From Halogeometricum limi (GTDB taxonomy: Archaea; Halobacteriota; Halobacteria; Halobacteriales; Haloferacaceae): 64,000 nucleotides of DNA. The position numbers and the translations under genes were made by a program. Of this stretch, positions 1 to 8,675 are shown in pieces. The stretch is taken from contig NZ_FOYS01000001.1 of NCBI RefSeq assembly GCF_900115785.1, positions 424,769 to 488,768 of the forward strand. Direction: 5' to 3'. The stretch's first letter is position 1, and each line of letters starts with the position of its first letter. The notes under the pieces are model-generated. The model ran no database searches. It had not been told where the DNA came from and saw nothing but the letters and a program-made list of their open reading frames with translations.

Positions 1-46
1 CCACCTTTTTCCGGACGCTCACGGGTTCGCGTCCGCAAAAATCTGG

Positions 47-57
47 ACCAAAAAAGC
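47..57 (-). terminator. T-rich terminator after etfA
   Basis: Just past the etfA stop, the minus strand reads gcttttttgg. An oligo-T tract right after a stop codon is the usual archaeal termination signal. The 60 bases before etfA hold nothing else recognisable. Confidence 0.45.
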
Positions 58-60
58 CGC

Positions 61-1014
61 TTACTGGAACTCGTCGATGAGTTCCGGAACGACCTCGAAC
101 AGGTCGCCGACGACGCCGTAGTCGGCGATGTCGAAGATGGGCGCGTTCGGGTCGGTGTTGATGGCGACGATGGTCTCGGAGCCTTTCATCCCCGCGACGT
201 GTTGCACCGCGCCGGAGATGCCGACGGCGATGTACACCTTCGGCGTGACGACTTTGCCGGACTGGCCGACCTGCCGGTTCTTCGGAAGCCAGCCGTTGTC
301 GACGATGGGACGCGACGAGGAGAGCGTCGCCCCGAGGGCGTCGGCCAGTTCCTCGACGAGTTCGATGTTCTCCTCGTCTTCGATACCGCGGCCGACGGAG
401 ACGAGGACGTCCGCGTCGGCGATGTCCACGTCGCCGCCGGCGACTTCCTCGAACCCGGTGACGGTGGAGTTGATGGCCGACTCGTCGGGCGCGAAGTCGA
501 AGGCGGCGATATCGGCGTCGCCGTCGGCGTCGGTCGCTTTCCACTCGCCGCCGCGGATGGTCACCGTCGCGCGTTCGGCGTCGACTTCGATGGTCGTCTC
601 GACTTTCGACCCGTACATCTCGCGGGTGACCGTGAGGCCGCCGTCGAACGTCATCCCGACGGCGTCGGAGACGAGGGGGAGGTCGAGGCGGTTCGCCACG
701 GCGGGCGCGTAGTCCAACCCGTTCACGGAGTTCGGCATGAGGACGAACTGCGGGTCGATGTCGTCGACGAGGGCGCACGTCGCCTGCGCGTACACGTCGT
801 GGTTGAACTCCTCGCCGTAGTCGACGGTGTGGATGGCGTCGACGCCGTCGAGATTCAGGCGCGTCGCGAACTCGTCGACGTCGCCGCTGACGACGGCCAG
901 ATGGAGGTCACCACCCGTCGCGTCGGCCAGTTCGCGGCCCGCGGTGACGAGTTCGTAGCTCACGTCGCGAATCTCGCCGCGGCGGTGTTCGGCGACGATG
1001 AGGACGTCGCTCAT
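61..1014 (-). CDS. etfA: Electron transfer flavoprotein subunit alpha
   Basis: This is the FAD-binding subunit of a soluble ETF heterodimer, which passes electrons from acyl-CoA and other flavin dehydrogenases towards the quinone pool. The 317 residues match the family length. The C-terminal FAD domain (about 195-317) carries the ETF-alpha signature: YIAVGISGAVQHVAGM followed by INTDPNAPIF. The N-terminal part is the AANH-like alpha/beta domain. Its start overlaps the etfB stop by four bases (ATGA), so the two are cotranscribed and probably translationally coupled, giving equal amounts of both subunits. No ETF-quinone oxidoreductase lies in the window. The partner dehydrogenases cannot be deduced from the context. 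Confidence 0.95.
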   Translation of the reverse strand: MSDVLIVAEHRRGEIRDVSYELVTAGRELADATGGDLHLAVVSGDVDEFATRLNLDGVDAIHTVDYGEEFNHDVYAQATCALVDDIDPQFVLMPNSVNGLDYAPAVANRLDLPLVSDAVGMTFDGGLTVTREMYGSKVETTIEVDAERATVTIRGGEWKATDADGDADIAAFDFAPDESAINSTVTGFEEVAGGDVDIADADVLVSVGRGIEDEENIELVEELADALGATLSSSRPIVDNGWLPKNRQVGQSGKVVTPKVYIAVGISGAVQHVAGMKGSETIVAINTDPNAPIFDIADYGVVGDLFEVVPELIDEFQ

Positions 1015-1814
1015 TCCGCGCCCACCCCCTTCTCTCGCAGGGCCGACGCAAGGGCGGCGGCTTGCTCGCCGGCGTCACCCTCGAAGTACGTCGCGTCGGA
1101 CTCGGTCTCCGGTTCGTACATGTCGGTCAGGAACAGTTCGCTCTCGACGGCCGAGAAGTCCAGACCGAGGTCCGAGAGCGTCTTCGGCGCAATCTCTTTC
1201 GACTGCGCCTGCCGGATGCCGCGGAGGCTGGCGTAGCGCGGTTCGTTGATACCCGTCTGGATGGTCAACACGGCGGGGAGGTCTATCTCGGTGAGTTCCT
1301 CGATACCGCCTTCGAGTTCGCGGTGGACGCGGGCGACGCCGTCGTTCAGGACGCCCTCGATGTCGAGTGCGTTCACGACGGCACCCCACTCGAACCCGAT
1401 GGCGTCGGCGAGGGCGACGCCCGTCGCGCCGAACCCGGTGTCGTGCGCCTGTACGCCCGAGAGGACGATGTCGGGGTCCTCTTCGGCGACGACGGCTTCG
1501 AGCAGTCGGACCTTCGAGGCCACGTCGAGGAACTCCGCGGCTTCGATGTCGTCGTCCCACACGCGAACCGCGCGGTCGACGCCCTTCGCGAGGGCCATCC
1601 GAATCGTCTCCTCGCTCCGTTCGGGGCCGATGGTCACGGAGACGACTTCGACCTCCTCGTCGGCCGCTTCGGCGAGTTGGACGGCCGACTCGACGGCGTA
1701 CTCGTCCCACTCGTTCAGGTCGTACTCCAGGTACCGCGGGTCGACGTCCAGGTCGGCGATCTCGAAGTCGTCCTCGACTTCGGCAACCTCCTTGACGGTC
1801 ACGAGAACCTTCAT
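1011..1814 (-). CDS. etfB: Electron transfer flavoprotein subunit beta
   Basis: This is the AMP-binding beta subunit of ETF and the first gene of the etfBA operon. The protein begins MKVLVTVKEV, the usual archaeal EtfB start. A second ATG lies one codon upstream at 1817; I preferred the inner one by family comparison. The central stretch with DDDIEAAEFLDVASKV, LSGVQAHDTGFGATG and the C-terminal RYASLRGIRQAQSKEI fit the ETF-beta fold and its beta signature. About 267 residues is normal for the family. The 126 bases upstream, up to the next minus-strand gene, must hold the operon promoter. Confidence 0.95.
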   Translation of the reverse strand: MKVLVTVKEVAEVEDDFEIADLDVDPRYLEYDLNEWDEYAVESAVQLAEAADEEVEVVSVTIGPERSEETIRMALAKGVDRAVRVWDDDIEAAEFLDVASKVRLLEAVVAEEDPDIVLSGVQAHDTGFGATGVALADAIGFEWGAVVNALDIEGVLNDGVARVHRELEGGIEELTEIDLPAVLTIQTGINEPRYASLRGIRQAQSKEIAPKTLSDLGLDFSAVESELFLTDMYEPETESDATYFEGDAGEQAAALASALREKGVGAE

Positions 1815-1940
1815 CATCGACCACTACCGTCACGCGTCGGTAAACCCTTTCGGAAACCCCGCTCCCGCGGCCCGAGTTCTCTCCCGGTGGAAGCGCTTCC
1901 GGTCGTCCACTCTCGCTTCCGGTCGCTCTCGCACCAGTTG

Positions 1941-3176
1941 CTACTCTTCGTCTGCTTCGTCGGGCAGCGAGATGAGGTTCTCGCGGCCGAGGCGGAGTTT
2001 CTCCACGCGGCCCTCGTCGGCCATCGCGGACAGCAGTTGCGACACCTTGGCGTCGGACCAGCCGGTCTCTTTGACGATGTTCGCCTGCTTCATCCGTCCG
2101 CCCTCGCGTTCGAGGAGGTGTTCGACGCGCTCCTCGTCGGAGAGCAGGGAGAGGTCGACTTCCTCTTCTCCCTCGCCTTCGTCTCCGTCCGCGTCGCCGC
2201 CGGCGTCCGTCGGTGAGGCGGTCGCGTCGCCGTCGGCACCGCCGGCATCCTCGTTCGCGGCGGTGGGGGCGTCGCCGGACTGCTTCGCGACGCCGCCGTT
2301 CATCGCCGCGTCGCCCGCGTCCGTCGCCGACCCCGGACCGCCGGCTTTCGTACCGCTCCCACCGCCCGACTGCCACCGGAAGACGACGGCCGCGACGAGG
2401 ACGAGGAGGGCGACGACGATGCCGCCGCCGACGACGAGGTCCCACGGCACGCCGGCGGGTTCGGTGCTCGTCTTCCGGTAGGTGACGACGAGGCCGTCTT
2501 CGCCCTCGAACGTTCCGGGGCCGTCGACGATGATGCTGTTGTTGCGCTGGAGGACTTCGATGCTCGTCGTGTCCGTCGCGTACCCCGGCGGCGTCTGGAC
2601 GACGAGGCGTTGGTCGGAACTCAGAAGCGACAGCCACGACCGCGGTTCCTCGGACTCCCCGGACGGAAGGCGGAACGCGTCCCCGAGTGCGAGGTTCCCG
2701 TCGCCCCGTTCTTCGAGGAAGTTCGTCCAGACGAACTCGACGGTCAGGGTCCCGGTCGAGGACCCCTCGTCGACGCTGTAGCCGTACGAGGCGTTTCGCA
2801 CCTCCATCTCCCGACCGGTGGCTTCGCTCGTCCGGTTGGCGATTCGGCGAAACAGGCCGGCGTCGACGCCGACGTCGCTGTCGCCGTTCGCGTACTCCCG
2901 GCCGATTCGCTCGAACGCGGCCGTCTCGTTCGGGGTGTCGAGCGCGTACCGCATCTCGACGCGCCACACCGCGTCGCCGCTGTCTCGCAGTCGCACGCGC
3001 AGTACGGTCCGCGGTTGGTCCTCGAACTGCGCCGCGGTCTGTGCGACGGCGGCAGAATCGGGTCCGACGGCGTGAGGGGCGTCGCTCTCGGCCGTCGCCG
3101 TCGACGCCGACGCGACGACAGGAACGGCACCGGAGAACACCAAGAGGAGGGCTACGGTCAACGCGGCTATCCGCAT
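1941..3176 (-). CDS. Membrane-anchored winged-helix protein (haloarchaeal DUF7345/DUF7343 type)
   Basis: The 411-residue protein has three visible parts. A signal peptide starts MRIAALTVALLLVFSGAVP. An extracellular domain of about 230 residues follows, ending at one transmembrane helix (GGGIVVALLVLVAAVVF). The cytoplasmic part is an acidic Ala/Gly/Asp linker and a C-terminal winged helix (ERVEHLLEREGG, MKQANIVKETGWSDAKVSQL). This layout suggests a one-component sensor that links an outside signal to DNA binding at the membrane. The frame is open further upstream, but the start at 3176 directly precedes the signal peptide and lies about 28 bases from a TATA-like box. The ligand is unknown and the DUF names are from memory. 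It is divergent from the secreted protein at 3293, a possible target. Confidence 0.8.
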   Translation of the reverse strand: MRIAALTVALLLVFSGAVPVVASASTATAESDAPHAVGPDSAAVAQTAAQFEDQPRTVLRVRLRDSGDAVWRVEMRYALDTPNETAAFERIGREYANGDSDVGVDAGLFRRIANRTSEATGREMEVRNASYGYSVDEGSSTGTLTVEFVWTNFLEERGDGNLALGDAFRLPSGESEEPRSWLSLLSSDQRLVVQTPPGYATDTTSIEVLQRNNSIIVDGPGTFEGEDGLVVTYRKTSTEPAGVPWDLVVGGGIVVALLVLVAAVVFRWQSGGGSGTKAGGPGSATDAGDAAMNGGVAKQSGDAPTAANEDAGGADGDATASPTDAGGDADGDEGEGEEEVDLSLLSDEERVEHLLEREGGRMKQANIVKETGWSDAKVSQLLSAMADEGRVEKLRLGRENLISLPDEADEE

Positions 3177-3292
3177 TTGTTGGAGGTTGTACGTGGAGCG
3201 CTCAAAACGCTTTCCATCGCCACGAGCGGGTTTGAGTCGGCCGTCTGAGCGAATGGCGACGTTTTTTGTACTCCTCCGCGGTACTACGGGCA
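3177..3292. promoter_or_regulatory. Divergent promoter region
   Basis: These 116 bases separate two divergent genes. On the plus strand ttttttgtact (about 3260-3270) lies 25-30 bases before the ATG at 3293. On the minus strand gcgttttgagc (about 3201-3211) lies the same distance before the ATG at 3176. Both fit leaderless haloarchaeal promoters. Confidence 0.5.
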
Positions 3293-4624
3293 ATGAGAGC
3301 CCTCCCCGCGATGGTCGTCGTCGTTCTGGTGTTCTCGTCAGTCGTCGGCGCGGTGGCACCGGGGACCGCATCACCCGCCGGTGACGCCGGGCCGTCGCTC
3401 GCGCCCGCCGCCTCCCCTCCCTCCTCCGACGTCGTCGTGACGAACCAGACGGCACAGAACGCGACGCTCCACATTCTCGGTATCACGCAGGCCGAGACGA
3501 CGCAGAGTTCGCTGGAAACGCGGCACGTCAGCCTGGGTCCCGCGCTCGCGTTCGACGAGAACGAGACCGACGCTCGCGTCGAGACGCTCGCGACGCTCGA
3601 CCGCATCGAGTCGGCGCAGACGACGGACAGGCGCCAGCAGATTATCCTGCAGGAACTCTCCGAGATAGAACAGCGTGCCATCTCGCTGCGAACGCGACAG
3701 CAGGCGGCGATTCGAGCGTACGGCGCGGGTCGAATCGACGCCCGAACGTTCCTCGTCCAACTCGCCACCATCGACATCGACGCTCGGGCGCTCGAAGAGC
3801 GCCGGCAACTGATTCGGGAGTCCGCCGGGTCGATGGACGACTTCACCGTCGATTCGCGGTCGGCGACGCTCGAACGCGAACTCGACACGTTCACCGGCCC
3901 GGTCAGACAGCACGCCGCCGACGTTCTCCGCGGCGCGGACGACCCGTCGCGCTTCTTCCTCCAGACGGGGTCGAACAGCGTCGTCATCAGCACGATTCAC
4001 GACGACACGTACGTCAGAGAGGCGTACCTCGGCGACCGACGGGCGCGCGGGTCCGGACGCATCACGCTCGACGAGGCGGCGAACATCACCGCCGAGGCGT
4101 ATCCGTCCATCTTCGCGCTGCAGACGTCCCAAGACGGCGTCAACGTCGTCGGGACGCTGTCGGGCGACAACAGCTACCTCGTCCGCGTCCAGCACCGCCG
4201 GGGGCAACTGGTCTCCTTCGTCGACAGCGGGTCCCAGCGCGTGTTCAAAGAGTTCCAGTACCGACCGCTCGACACGATGCAGACGGCCCCGGAGCAGAGC
4301 GCGGTGAAAGACGGTCTGGAACTCTCGGCTGCGCAGACCTATCCGGGAGGCCCGGTTCGGATTCGGCTCAACGACAGCCAGACGGGCGCACCGACCGACG
4401 CGCGAATCACCGTCGGTCCGCGCGGCGGACGGAGCGTCGTCGTCGGCGAGACGGGGTCCGACGGGTCGCTCTGGACGATGGCCCCCGGTCAAGCGTACCA
4501 GGTGACCGCCATCCGCGGCAACTCCGTCGTCGTTCTCACGGTCCAACCGAGCGACCCGCCGTTGGTGAACGAGACGGCGTCCGAGAACAGTTCGCTCGTC
4601 ACCTCCACCCCCATACAGTCCTGA
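3293..4624 (+). CDS. Secreted haloarchaeal protein of unknown function
   Basis: The protein has 443 residues. A signal peptide (MRALPAMVVVVLVFSSVVG) is followed by a mainly alpha-helical, Glu/Arg-rich middle (about 60-190) that could form coiled coils. Then come beta-rich parts containing VRIRLNDSQTGAPTDARITV, which looks like an Ig/CNA-B-type repeat of the kind found in surface proteins. I see no transmembrane helix near the C-terminus, so it may be released. The chosen start gives a clean signal peptide and the right distance to the TATA box. I do not recognise an enzymatic domain. It may belong to the haloarchaeal DUF7096 group, but this is from memory. Confidence 0.7.
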   Translation: MRALPAMVVVVLVFSSVVGAVAPGTASPAGDAGPSLAPAASPPSSDVVVTNQTAQNATLHILGITQAETTQSSLETRHVSLGPALAFDENETDARVETLATLDRIESAQTTDRRQQIILQELSEIEQRAISLRTRQQAAIRAYGAGRIDARTFLVQLATIDIDARALEERRQLIRESAGSMDDFTVDSRSATLERELDTFTGPVRQHAADVLRGADDPSRFFLQTGSNSVVISTIHDDTYVREAYLGDRRARGSGRITLDEAANITAEAYPSIFALQTSQDGVNVVGTLSGDNSYLVRVQHRRGQLVSFVDSGSQRVFKEFQYRPLDTMQTAPEQSAVKDGLELSAAQTYPGGPVRIRLNDSQTGAPTDARITVGPRGGRSVVVGETGSDGSLWTMAPGQAYQVTAIRGNSVVVLTVQPSDPPLVNETASENSSLVTSTPIQS

Positions 4625-4672
4625 GCGCCGCGGTCACGAACCTTCTTGTCGGAAGCCGGGACCAGACCCCCC

Positions 4673-5164
4673 GTGACCGACCGTGCGCTCTCGCCCGTCG
4701 TCGGGACGGCGCTTCTCGTCGTCCTGGTCGTCTCGCTCTCGGCCGCCGTCGCGACGGCGAGCGGTGCCGTCGTCTCCGTCGGTGACCCCCCACCTCGAAA
4801 CGCCGACTTCGACGCCCCGACTGCGTTCTCGCTGTCCGTCTCGGGGGACTGGCTCGCGGTGACGTACGAACGGGGGCCAGCGCTCGTCGTCTCGGACCTC
4901 CGACTCGTCGTGGTCGTCGACGGCGACGCGTTGAAGCACCAGCCACCGCTCCCGTTCTTCGCCGCGCGCGGGTTCGGGTCCGGGCCGACGGGACCGTTCA
5001 ACGTCGCGGGAGACGGCGTCTGGTCGGCGGGCGAGACGGGACGTCTCCGCGTCGCGGGAACGAACGACCCCGTTCCCGAGGCCGGTCGGACGGTCACGGT
5101 GCGACTGTATCGCGGAACGTCGTCGCGTCCGCTCGCGACGCTGCGGGCGGCGGTCAGAACGTAG
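4673..5164 (+). CDS. Archaeal type IV pilin-like protein
   Basis: This protein of about 163 residues starts V/MTDRALSPVVGTALLVV. The short basic N-terminus followed by SPVVG and a hydrophobic helix is typical of haloarchaeal pilins processed by prepilin peptidase PibD. The rest is a beta-rich domain of about 120 residues with no Cys. The GTG at 4673 was chosen over an in-frame TTG at 4646, because a TATA-like ttcttgt lies about 28 bases before it and the processing site then sits near the N-terminus. It may be a minor pilin or a pilin-anchored surface protein. No pilus assembly genes are in the window. Confidence 0.75.
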   Translation: MTDRALSPVVGTALLVVLVVSLSAAVATASGAVVSVGDPPPRNADFDAPTAFSLSVSGDWLAVTYERGPALVVSDLRLVVVVDGDALKHQPPLPFFAARGFGSGPTGPFNVAGDGVWSAGETGRLRVAGTNDPVPEAGRTVTVRLYRGTSSRPLATLRAAVRT

Positions 5165-5220
5165 CGGACGCAGAAGGTAGCGGGCGCAGAAGGTAGCGGA
5201 CGGGGTCCTGCGCGTCCGCG

Positions 5221-5940
5221 TCAGGCTTCGGTCTCGACACCGACGTCCGCCGAGGACGCCGATTCGGACGCCGCGTCGGTCGTCGAACGCTCGTCCGCTT
5301 CGGCGTCGCGGGTCTCGTCGGACTCCGGTGCGCGCGCGATGGTCGTAATCGCCTTCGGGCTTCCGGGGTACGCCTGCTGGATGTGGTGTTCGATGTCGAC
5401 GAACCCGGCCTCCTCGAACATCCGCTGAGCCTCGTTCTCGTCGTAGAACAGCATGATTGCGTCGGCGACACGCTGAAACAGGCCGCTCTGTGGGTAGTCG
5501 GGGCCGACGACGAGCACGCGGTGGCCGGGCTTGACGACGCGGCGGAACTCCTCGAGGGCGTCGACGGGGTTCGGCCAGTACTCGATAGACCCGGACGACC
5601 ACACGACGTCGAAGGAGTCGTCCGCGAACGGCAGGCGCTCGGCGTCGCCGCGGTAGAAGCGGACTTCGTCGGTCTTTCCGAACTTGGCGAACGCCTTCTG
5701 CAGTTGGTGGATGCTCTGGTCTAAGCCGTGCACGTCGTCGGAGTAGCGGAGGAGGCCCTCCGTGGCGAACCCGGTGCCGCACCCGACGTCGAGGACGCGG
5801 TCGTCGGGCTCGACGCCGAGGAGTTCGAGTACCTCGTCGCGCATCTCCTCGTTCCAGATGTAGGGGTTGATCTGGTCGTACACCTTCGAGAGGTACTTGT
5901 AGAACAGACGTGCCCGTGACTTGTTCTCGAGGACTCCCAT
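5221..5940 (-). CDS. SAM-dependent methyltransferase, MPBQ/MSBQ (VTE3)-like, probably quinone-modifying
   Basis: This is a class I SAM methyltransferase of 239 residues. Motif I is LDVGCGTGFATEGLL, with an acidic motif II (HGLDQSI) and RGDAERLPFADDSFD. The phrase SGSIEYWPNP followed by GPDYPQSGLFQRVADAIMLF closely resembles the plant and algal 2-methyl-6-phytyl-benzoquinol methyltransferase VTE3, rather than UbiE. Haloarchaea make menaquinones, so ring methylation of a naphthoquinone is the likely reaction; this is inference. The last 40 residues are an acidic, low-complexity tail. It diverges from the ATP synthase cluster, which fits respiratory-chain housekeeping. Confidence 0.8.
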   Translation of the reverse strand: MGVLENKSRARLFYKYLSKVYDQINPYIWNEEMRDEVLELLGVEPDDRVLDVGCGTGFATEGLLRYSDDVHGLDQSIHQLQKAFAKFGKTDEVRFYRGDAERLPFADDSFDVVWSSGSIEYWPNPVDALEEFRRVVKPGHRVLVVGPDYPQSGLFQRVADAIMLFYDENEAQRMFEEAGFVDIEHHIQQAYPGSPKAITTIARAPESDETRDAEADERSTTDAASESASSADVGVETEA

Positions 5941-6038
5941 CGCCGCGAAGTTAGGACCCGGCGGTGATAACCGTGCGGATTCTCGCTCGCGCGCGCGGCT
6001 CCGACGTGGGTCGGACCGCGCGAGGTTTCCGCAAACAC

Positions 6039-6045
6039 CTTATAC
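6039..6045 (+). promoter_or_regulatory. TATA box of the ATP synthase operon
   Basis: The sequence cttatac lies about 30 bases before the expected transcription start and 32 bases before the atpH ATG at 6077, leaving a very short leader. It is the best promoter match in the etfAB-to-atpH interval on this strand. Confidence 0.6.
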
Positions 6046-6076
6046 GCCGGTGATGCAACTTTTCGGTGATACGAGT

Positions 6077-6409
6077 ATGCCGAGACCAGAGGTTCTCGAA
6101 CGGATCAAGACGGCCGAATCCGACGCTGACGACATCGTCGCCGAGGCTGAGGCGGACCGCGAGGAGCGGATCGCTGACGCGCGACGGAAGGCCGAAGAAA
6201 TCCGTCAACAAGCCGAAGAGGAGGCACGTGAACACGAATCCGAGCGTCTCGCGGCGGCTCGCGAGGAGATAGAAGCCGAACGCGAAGAGATTCTGAAAGA
6301 GGGCGAGGAGGCCAGAAAACGCCTCGTCCGCGACGCAGAGGCGAACACCGAGGAGGCGGTCGAGTACGCCATCGACCAGTTCGAGGAGGCGGTGCATGCT
6401 CAGACCTGA
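6077..6409 (+). CDS. atpH: A-type ATP synthase subunit H
   Basis: This is the peripheral-stalk subunit that pairs with AtpE as a coiled coil joining the A1 head to the membrane subunit I. It has 110 residues, almost entirely charged heptads (EAEADREERIADARRKAEEI), as expected for AhaH. The start at 6077 (MPRPEVLERIK) fits the family; an in-frame ATG at 6053 would add eight residues but lies too close to the TATA box. It overlaps atpI by 14 bases and opens the atpHIKECFABD cluster. Confidence 0.9.
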   Translation: MPRPEVLERIKTAESDADDIVAEAEADREERIADARRKAEEIRQQAEEEAREHESERLAAAREEIEAEREEILKEGEEARKRLVRDAEANTEEAVEYAIDQFEEAVHAQT

Positions 6410-8675
6410 ACAGATGAGCAAGGTCTCGGTGACCGGGTCCAAGCGCGTGATGGACTCGGTCGTCGAGACGGTCCACGACCTCCGCCTGCTTCACATGACC
6501 GAGTACGACGGTTCGTGGGAGGGGTTCTCCCCCGGCGACCCGGCCGAGGGCGCAGAGAGCGCCTCGGACAAGCTCGTCACCGTCCGGTCGTTAGAGAGCA
6601 TCCTCGACGTCGACGAGGCCGACGCGGGACCGACCCGCATCGTCACCGACGACGCGTTGGAGGCGGAACTCGAAGAGATTCGAGCGCAGGTGAACGAACT
6701 GGACGACGAGCGGCAGGCGCTCCGCCAGCAACTCCGCGACATCGAAGAGCGCATCGACACGATGTCGCCGTTCGAGGACCTCGGCATCGACCTCGACCTC
6801 CTGTCGGGCTACGACTCCCTGCAGGTCGCGGTCGGCCGGGGCAAGCGTGACGCCGTCGAACGCGCCATCGTCGACTCCGAGGAACTCGTCGACTACGAGA
6901 TATTCGAGGGCGACCAGACGCTCGCCGTCTTCGCCCGCCCGGCGTCCGACGCCGACGACTCCGCACTCGCGGACGCCCTCGTCAGCGCCGACTTCGCCTC
7001 GCTCGAAATCCCCGACGCCGATTCGAGTCCGCAGGAGTACGTCCGCGAACTCGAACACGAGCATCAGCAGGTCCAGTCCGACCTCGAAACCGTCGAGGAC
7101 GAACTGGAGAACCTGAAACTCGACGCCGCGGGCTTCCTGCTCGCCGCCGAAGAGAAGCTCTCTATCGACGTCCAGAAGACCGAAGCGCCGCTCTCCTTCG
7201 CGACGACGGAGAACGCCTTCATCGCCGAGGGCTGGATTCCGTCCGCTCGCTTCACGGAGTTCAAGTCCGCGCTCAAAGAGGACGTCGGCGAACGCGTGCA
7301 GGTCGAAGAACTCGAACGCGCGACGTTCTCGAAGAGCGGCGACGACCACGTCCGCGAGGACCCGGCCGCCGGCAGCGGTGGGTCGGGTAAGCCCGCCGCC
7401 GCCGCAGACGGCGGCGAGGCGCGCGCCGACGGCGGTCACGGTAACGTGGCCTCGTCGGACGTGCGGTCCGACGGCGGCGCAGTCGTCATGAAGAACGACG
7501 AACCGCCGACGGTCCAGGACAACTCCGGACCGGTCAAGCCGTTCGAGATTCTCGTGCAGGCGGTCAGCCGTCCGAGCTACTACGAGTTCGACCCGACGGT
7601 CATCCTCTTTCTCACGTTCCCGGCGTTCTTCGGGTTCATGATCGGTGACTTCGGGTACGGTATCCTCTACACGCTCATCGGCTACTTCCTCTGGACGAAG
7701 TTCGACGACCGTCCGGCGTTCAAGAGCATGGGCGGAATCACCATCGCGGCCGGCTTATTCACGACGCTGTTCGGTATCCTCTACGGTGAGATATTCGGAC
7801 TGCACCTCATCGCGTCGCAGTTCTGGGAGGGCGTCGTCGGTCTCTCGCACGCCCCGATAGAGAAGGGTCTCTCGCCCGCGACGTCTGAGTGGGCACTCGG
7901 CTGGCTCGTCGTGAGCGTGCTCCTCGGAATCATCCACCTGAACATCGGGTGGATATTCGACTTCTTCGAGAACCTCGAACTCCACGACGCGAAGCACGCC
8001 GTCTACGAGAGCGGCTCGTGGCTCCTGATGCTGAACGGCCTGTGGGTCTGGATATTCAGCGACGTGGTCTCCGGGACCGCTCCGGAGTTCCTCTACACGA
8101 CGTTCTCCGCGGAGGGCGTCCTGCCCATCGGATTCGCCGGCTTCTCGGCCACCGTCGGCTGGGTCGGCTTCGGGCTGTTCGTGCTCGGCGTCGTCCTCCT
8201 CGCCGTCGGCGAACCCATCGAAGTCGTCGAGTTCCTGAACGTGCTCGTGAACGTCCTGTCGTACACCCGTATCGCGGCGGTGTTGCTCGCGAAGGCCGGG
8301 ATGGCCTTCACGGTCAACCTGCTGTTCTTCGGCGTGTACGTCGACTCCAAGGGCGGCTGGCACTTCGGACTCGGCGGGATGCCGGACGCCAGTGCCGTGG
8401 CGGCACTCGGCCCCGGCGAGACGCTGGCCTACCACGGCTACGAGGTCACCGAAATCATGTTCGGCGGCCTCGTCCACGGCGGTGCGGCGACGGTCCTCGT
8501 CGGACTGCTCGTCCTCGTCATCGGCCACGTTCTCGTGCTCGCACTCGGTGTGACGAGCGCCGGCCTGCAGGCCGTGCGTCTCGAGTACGTCGAGTTCTTC
8601 AACAAGTTCTACGAGGGCGGCGGCCGCGACTACGAACCGTTCGGCTACGACCGGAAGTTCACGACCGAAGACTGA
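6396..8675 (+). CDS. atpI: A-type ATP synthase subunit I (a-subunit)
   Basis: This is the membrane stator subunit that carries the two proton half-channels and anchors the peripheral stalks. It has 759 residues. The N-terminal half (about 1-330) is a soluble coiled-coil arm. A Gly/Ala/Asp-rich linker follows (about 325-370). The C-terminal half has about seven hydrophobic helices (FLTFPAFFGFMIGDFGYGIL, LGWLVVSVLLGIIHLNIGW and others). The conserved FGYG and the polar stretch LVNVLSYTRIAAVLLAKAG, with the key Arg, are visible. After this gene comes a 305-base gap with extra promoter signals before atpK. Confidence 0.95.
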   Translation: MLRPEQMSKVSVTGSKRVMDSVVETVHDLRLLHMTEYDGSWEGFSPGDPAEGAESASDKLVTVRSLESILDVDEADAGPTRIVTDDALEAELEEIRAQVNELDDERQALRQQLRDIEERIDTMSPFEDLGIDLDLLSGYDSLQVAVGRGKRDAVERAIVDSEELVDYEIFEGDQTLAVFARPASDADDSALADALVSADFASLEIPDADSSPQEYVRELEHEHQQVQSDLETVEDELENLKLDAAGFLLAAEEKLSIDVQKTEAPLSFATTENAFIAEGWIPSARFTEFKSALKEDVGERVQVEELERATFSKSGDDHVREDPAAGSGGSGKPAAAADGGEARADGGHGNVASSDVRSDGGAVVMKNDEPPTVQDNSGPVKPFEILVQAVSRPSYYEFDPTVILFLTFPAFFGFMIGDFGYGILYTLIGYFLWTKFDDRPAFKSMGGITIAAGLFTTLFGILYGEIFGLHLIASQFWEGVVGLSHAPIEKGLSPATSEWALGWLVVSVLLGIIHLNIGWIFDFFENLELHDAKHAVYESGSWLLMLNGLWVWIFSDVVSGTAPEFLYTTFSAEGVLPIGFAGFSATVGWVGFGLFVLGVVLLAVGEPIEVVEFLNVLVNVLSYTRIAAVLLAKAGMAFTVNLLFFGVYVDSKGGWHFGLGGMPDASAVAALGPGETLAYHGYEVTEIMFGGLVHGGAATVLVGLLVLVIGHVLVLALGVTSAGLQAVRLEYVEFFNKFYEGGGRDYEPFGYDRKFTTED

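Noticed and set aside
1075-2967. 630-codon frame across etfB and the membrane winged-helix gene
   Set aside because: Arg-rich, low-complexity translation spanning two real genes in another frame.
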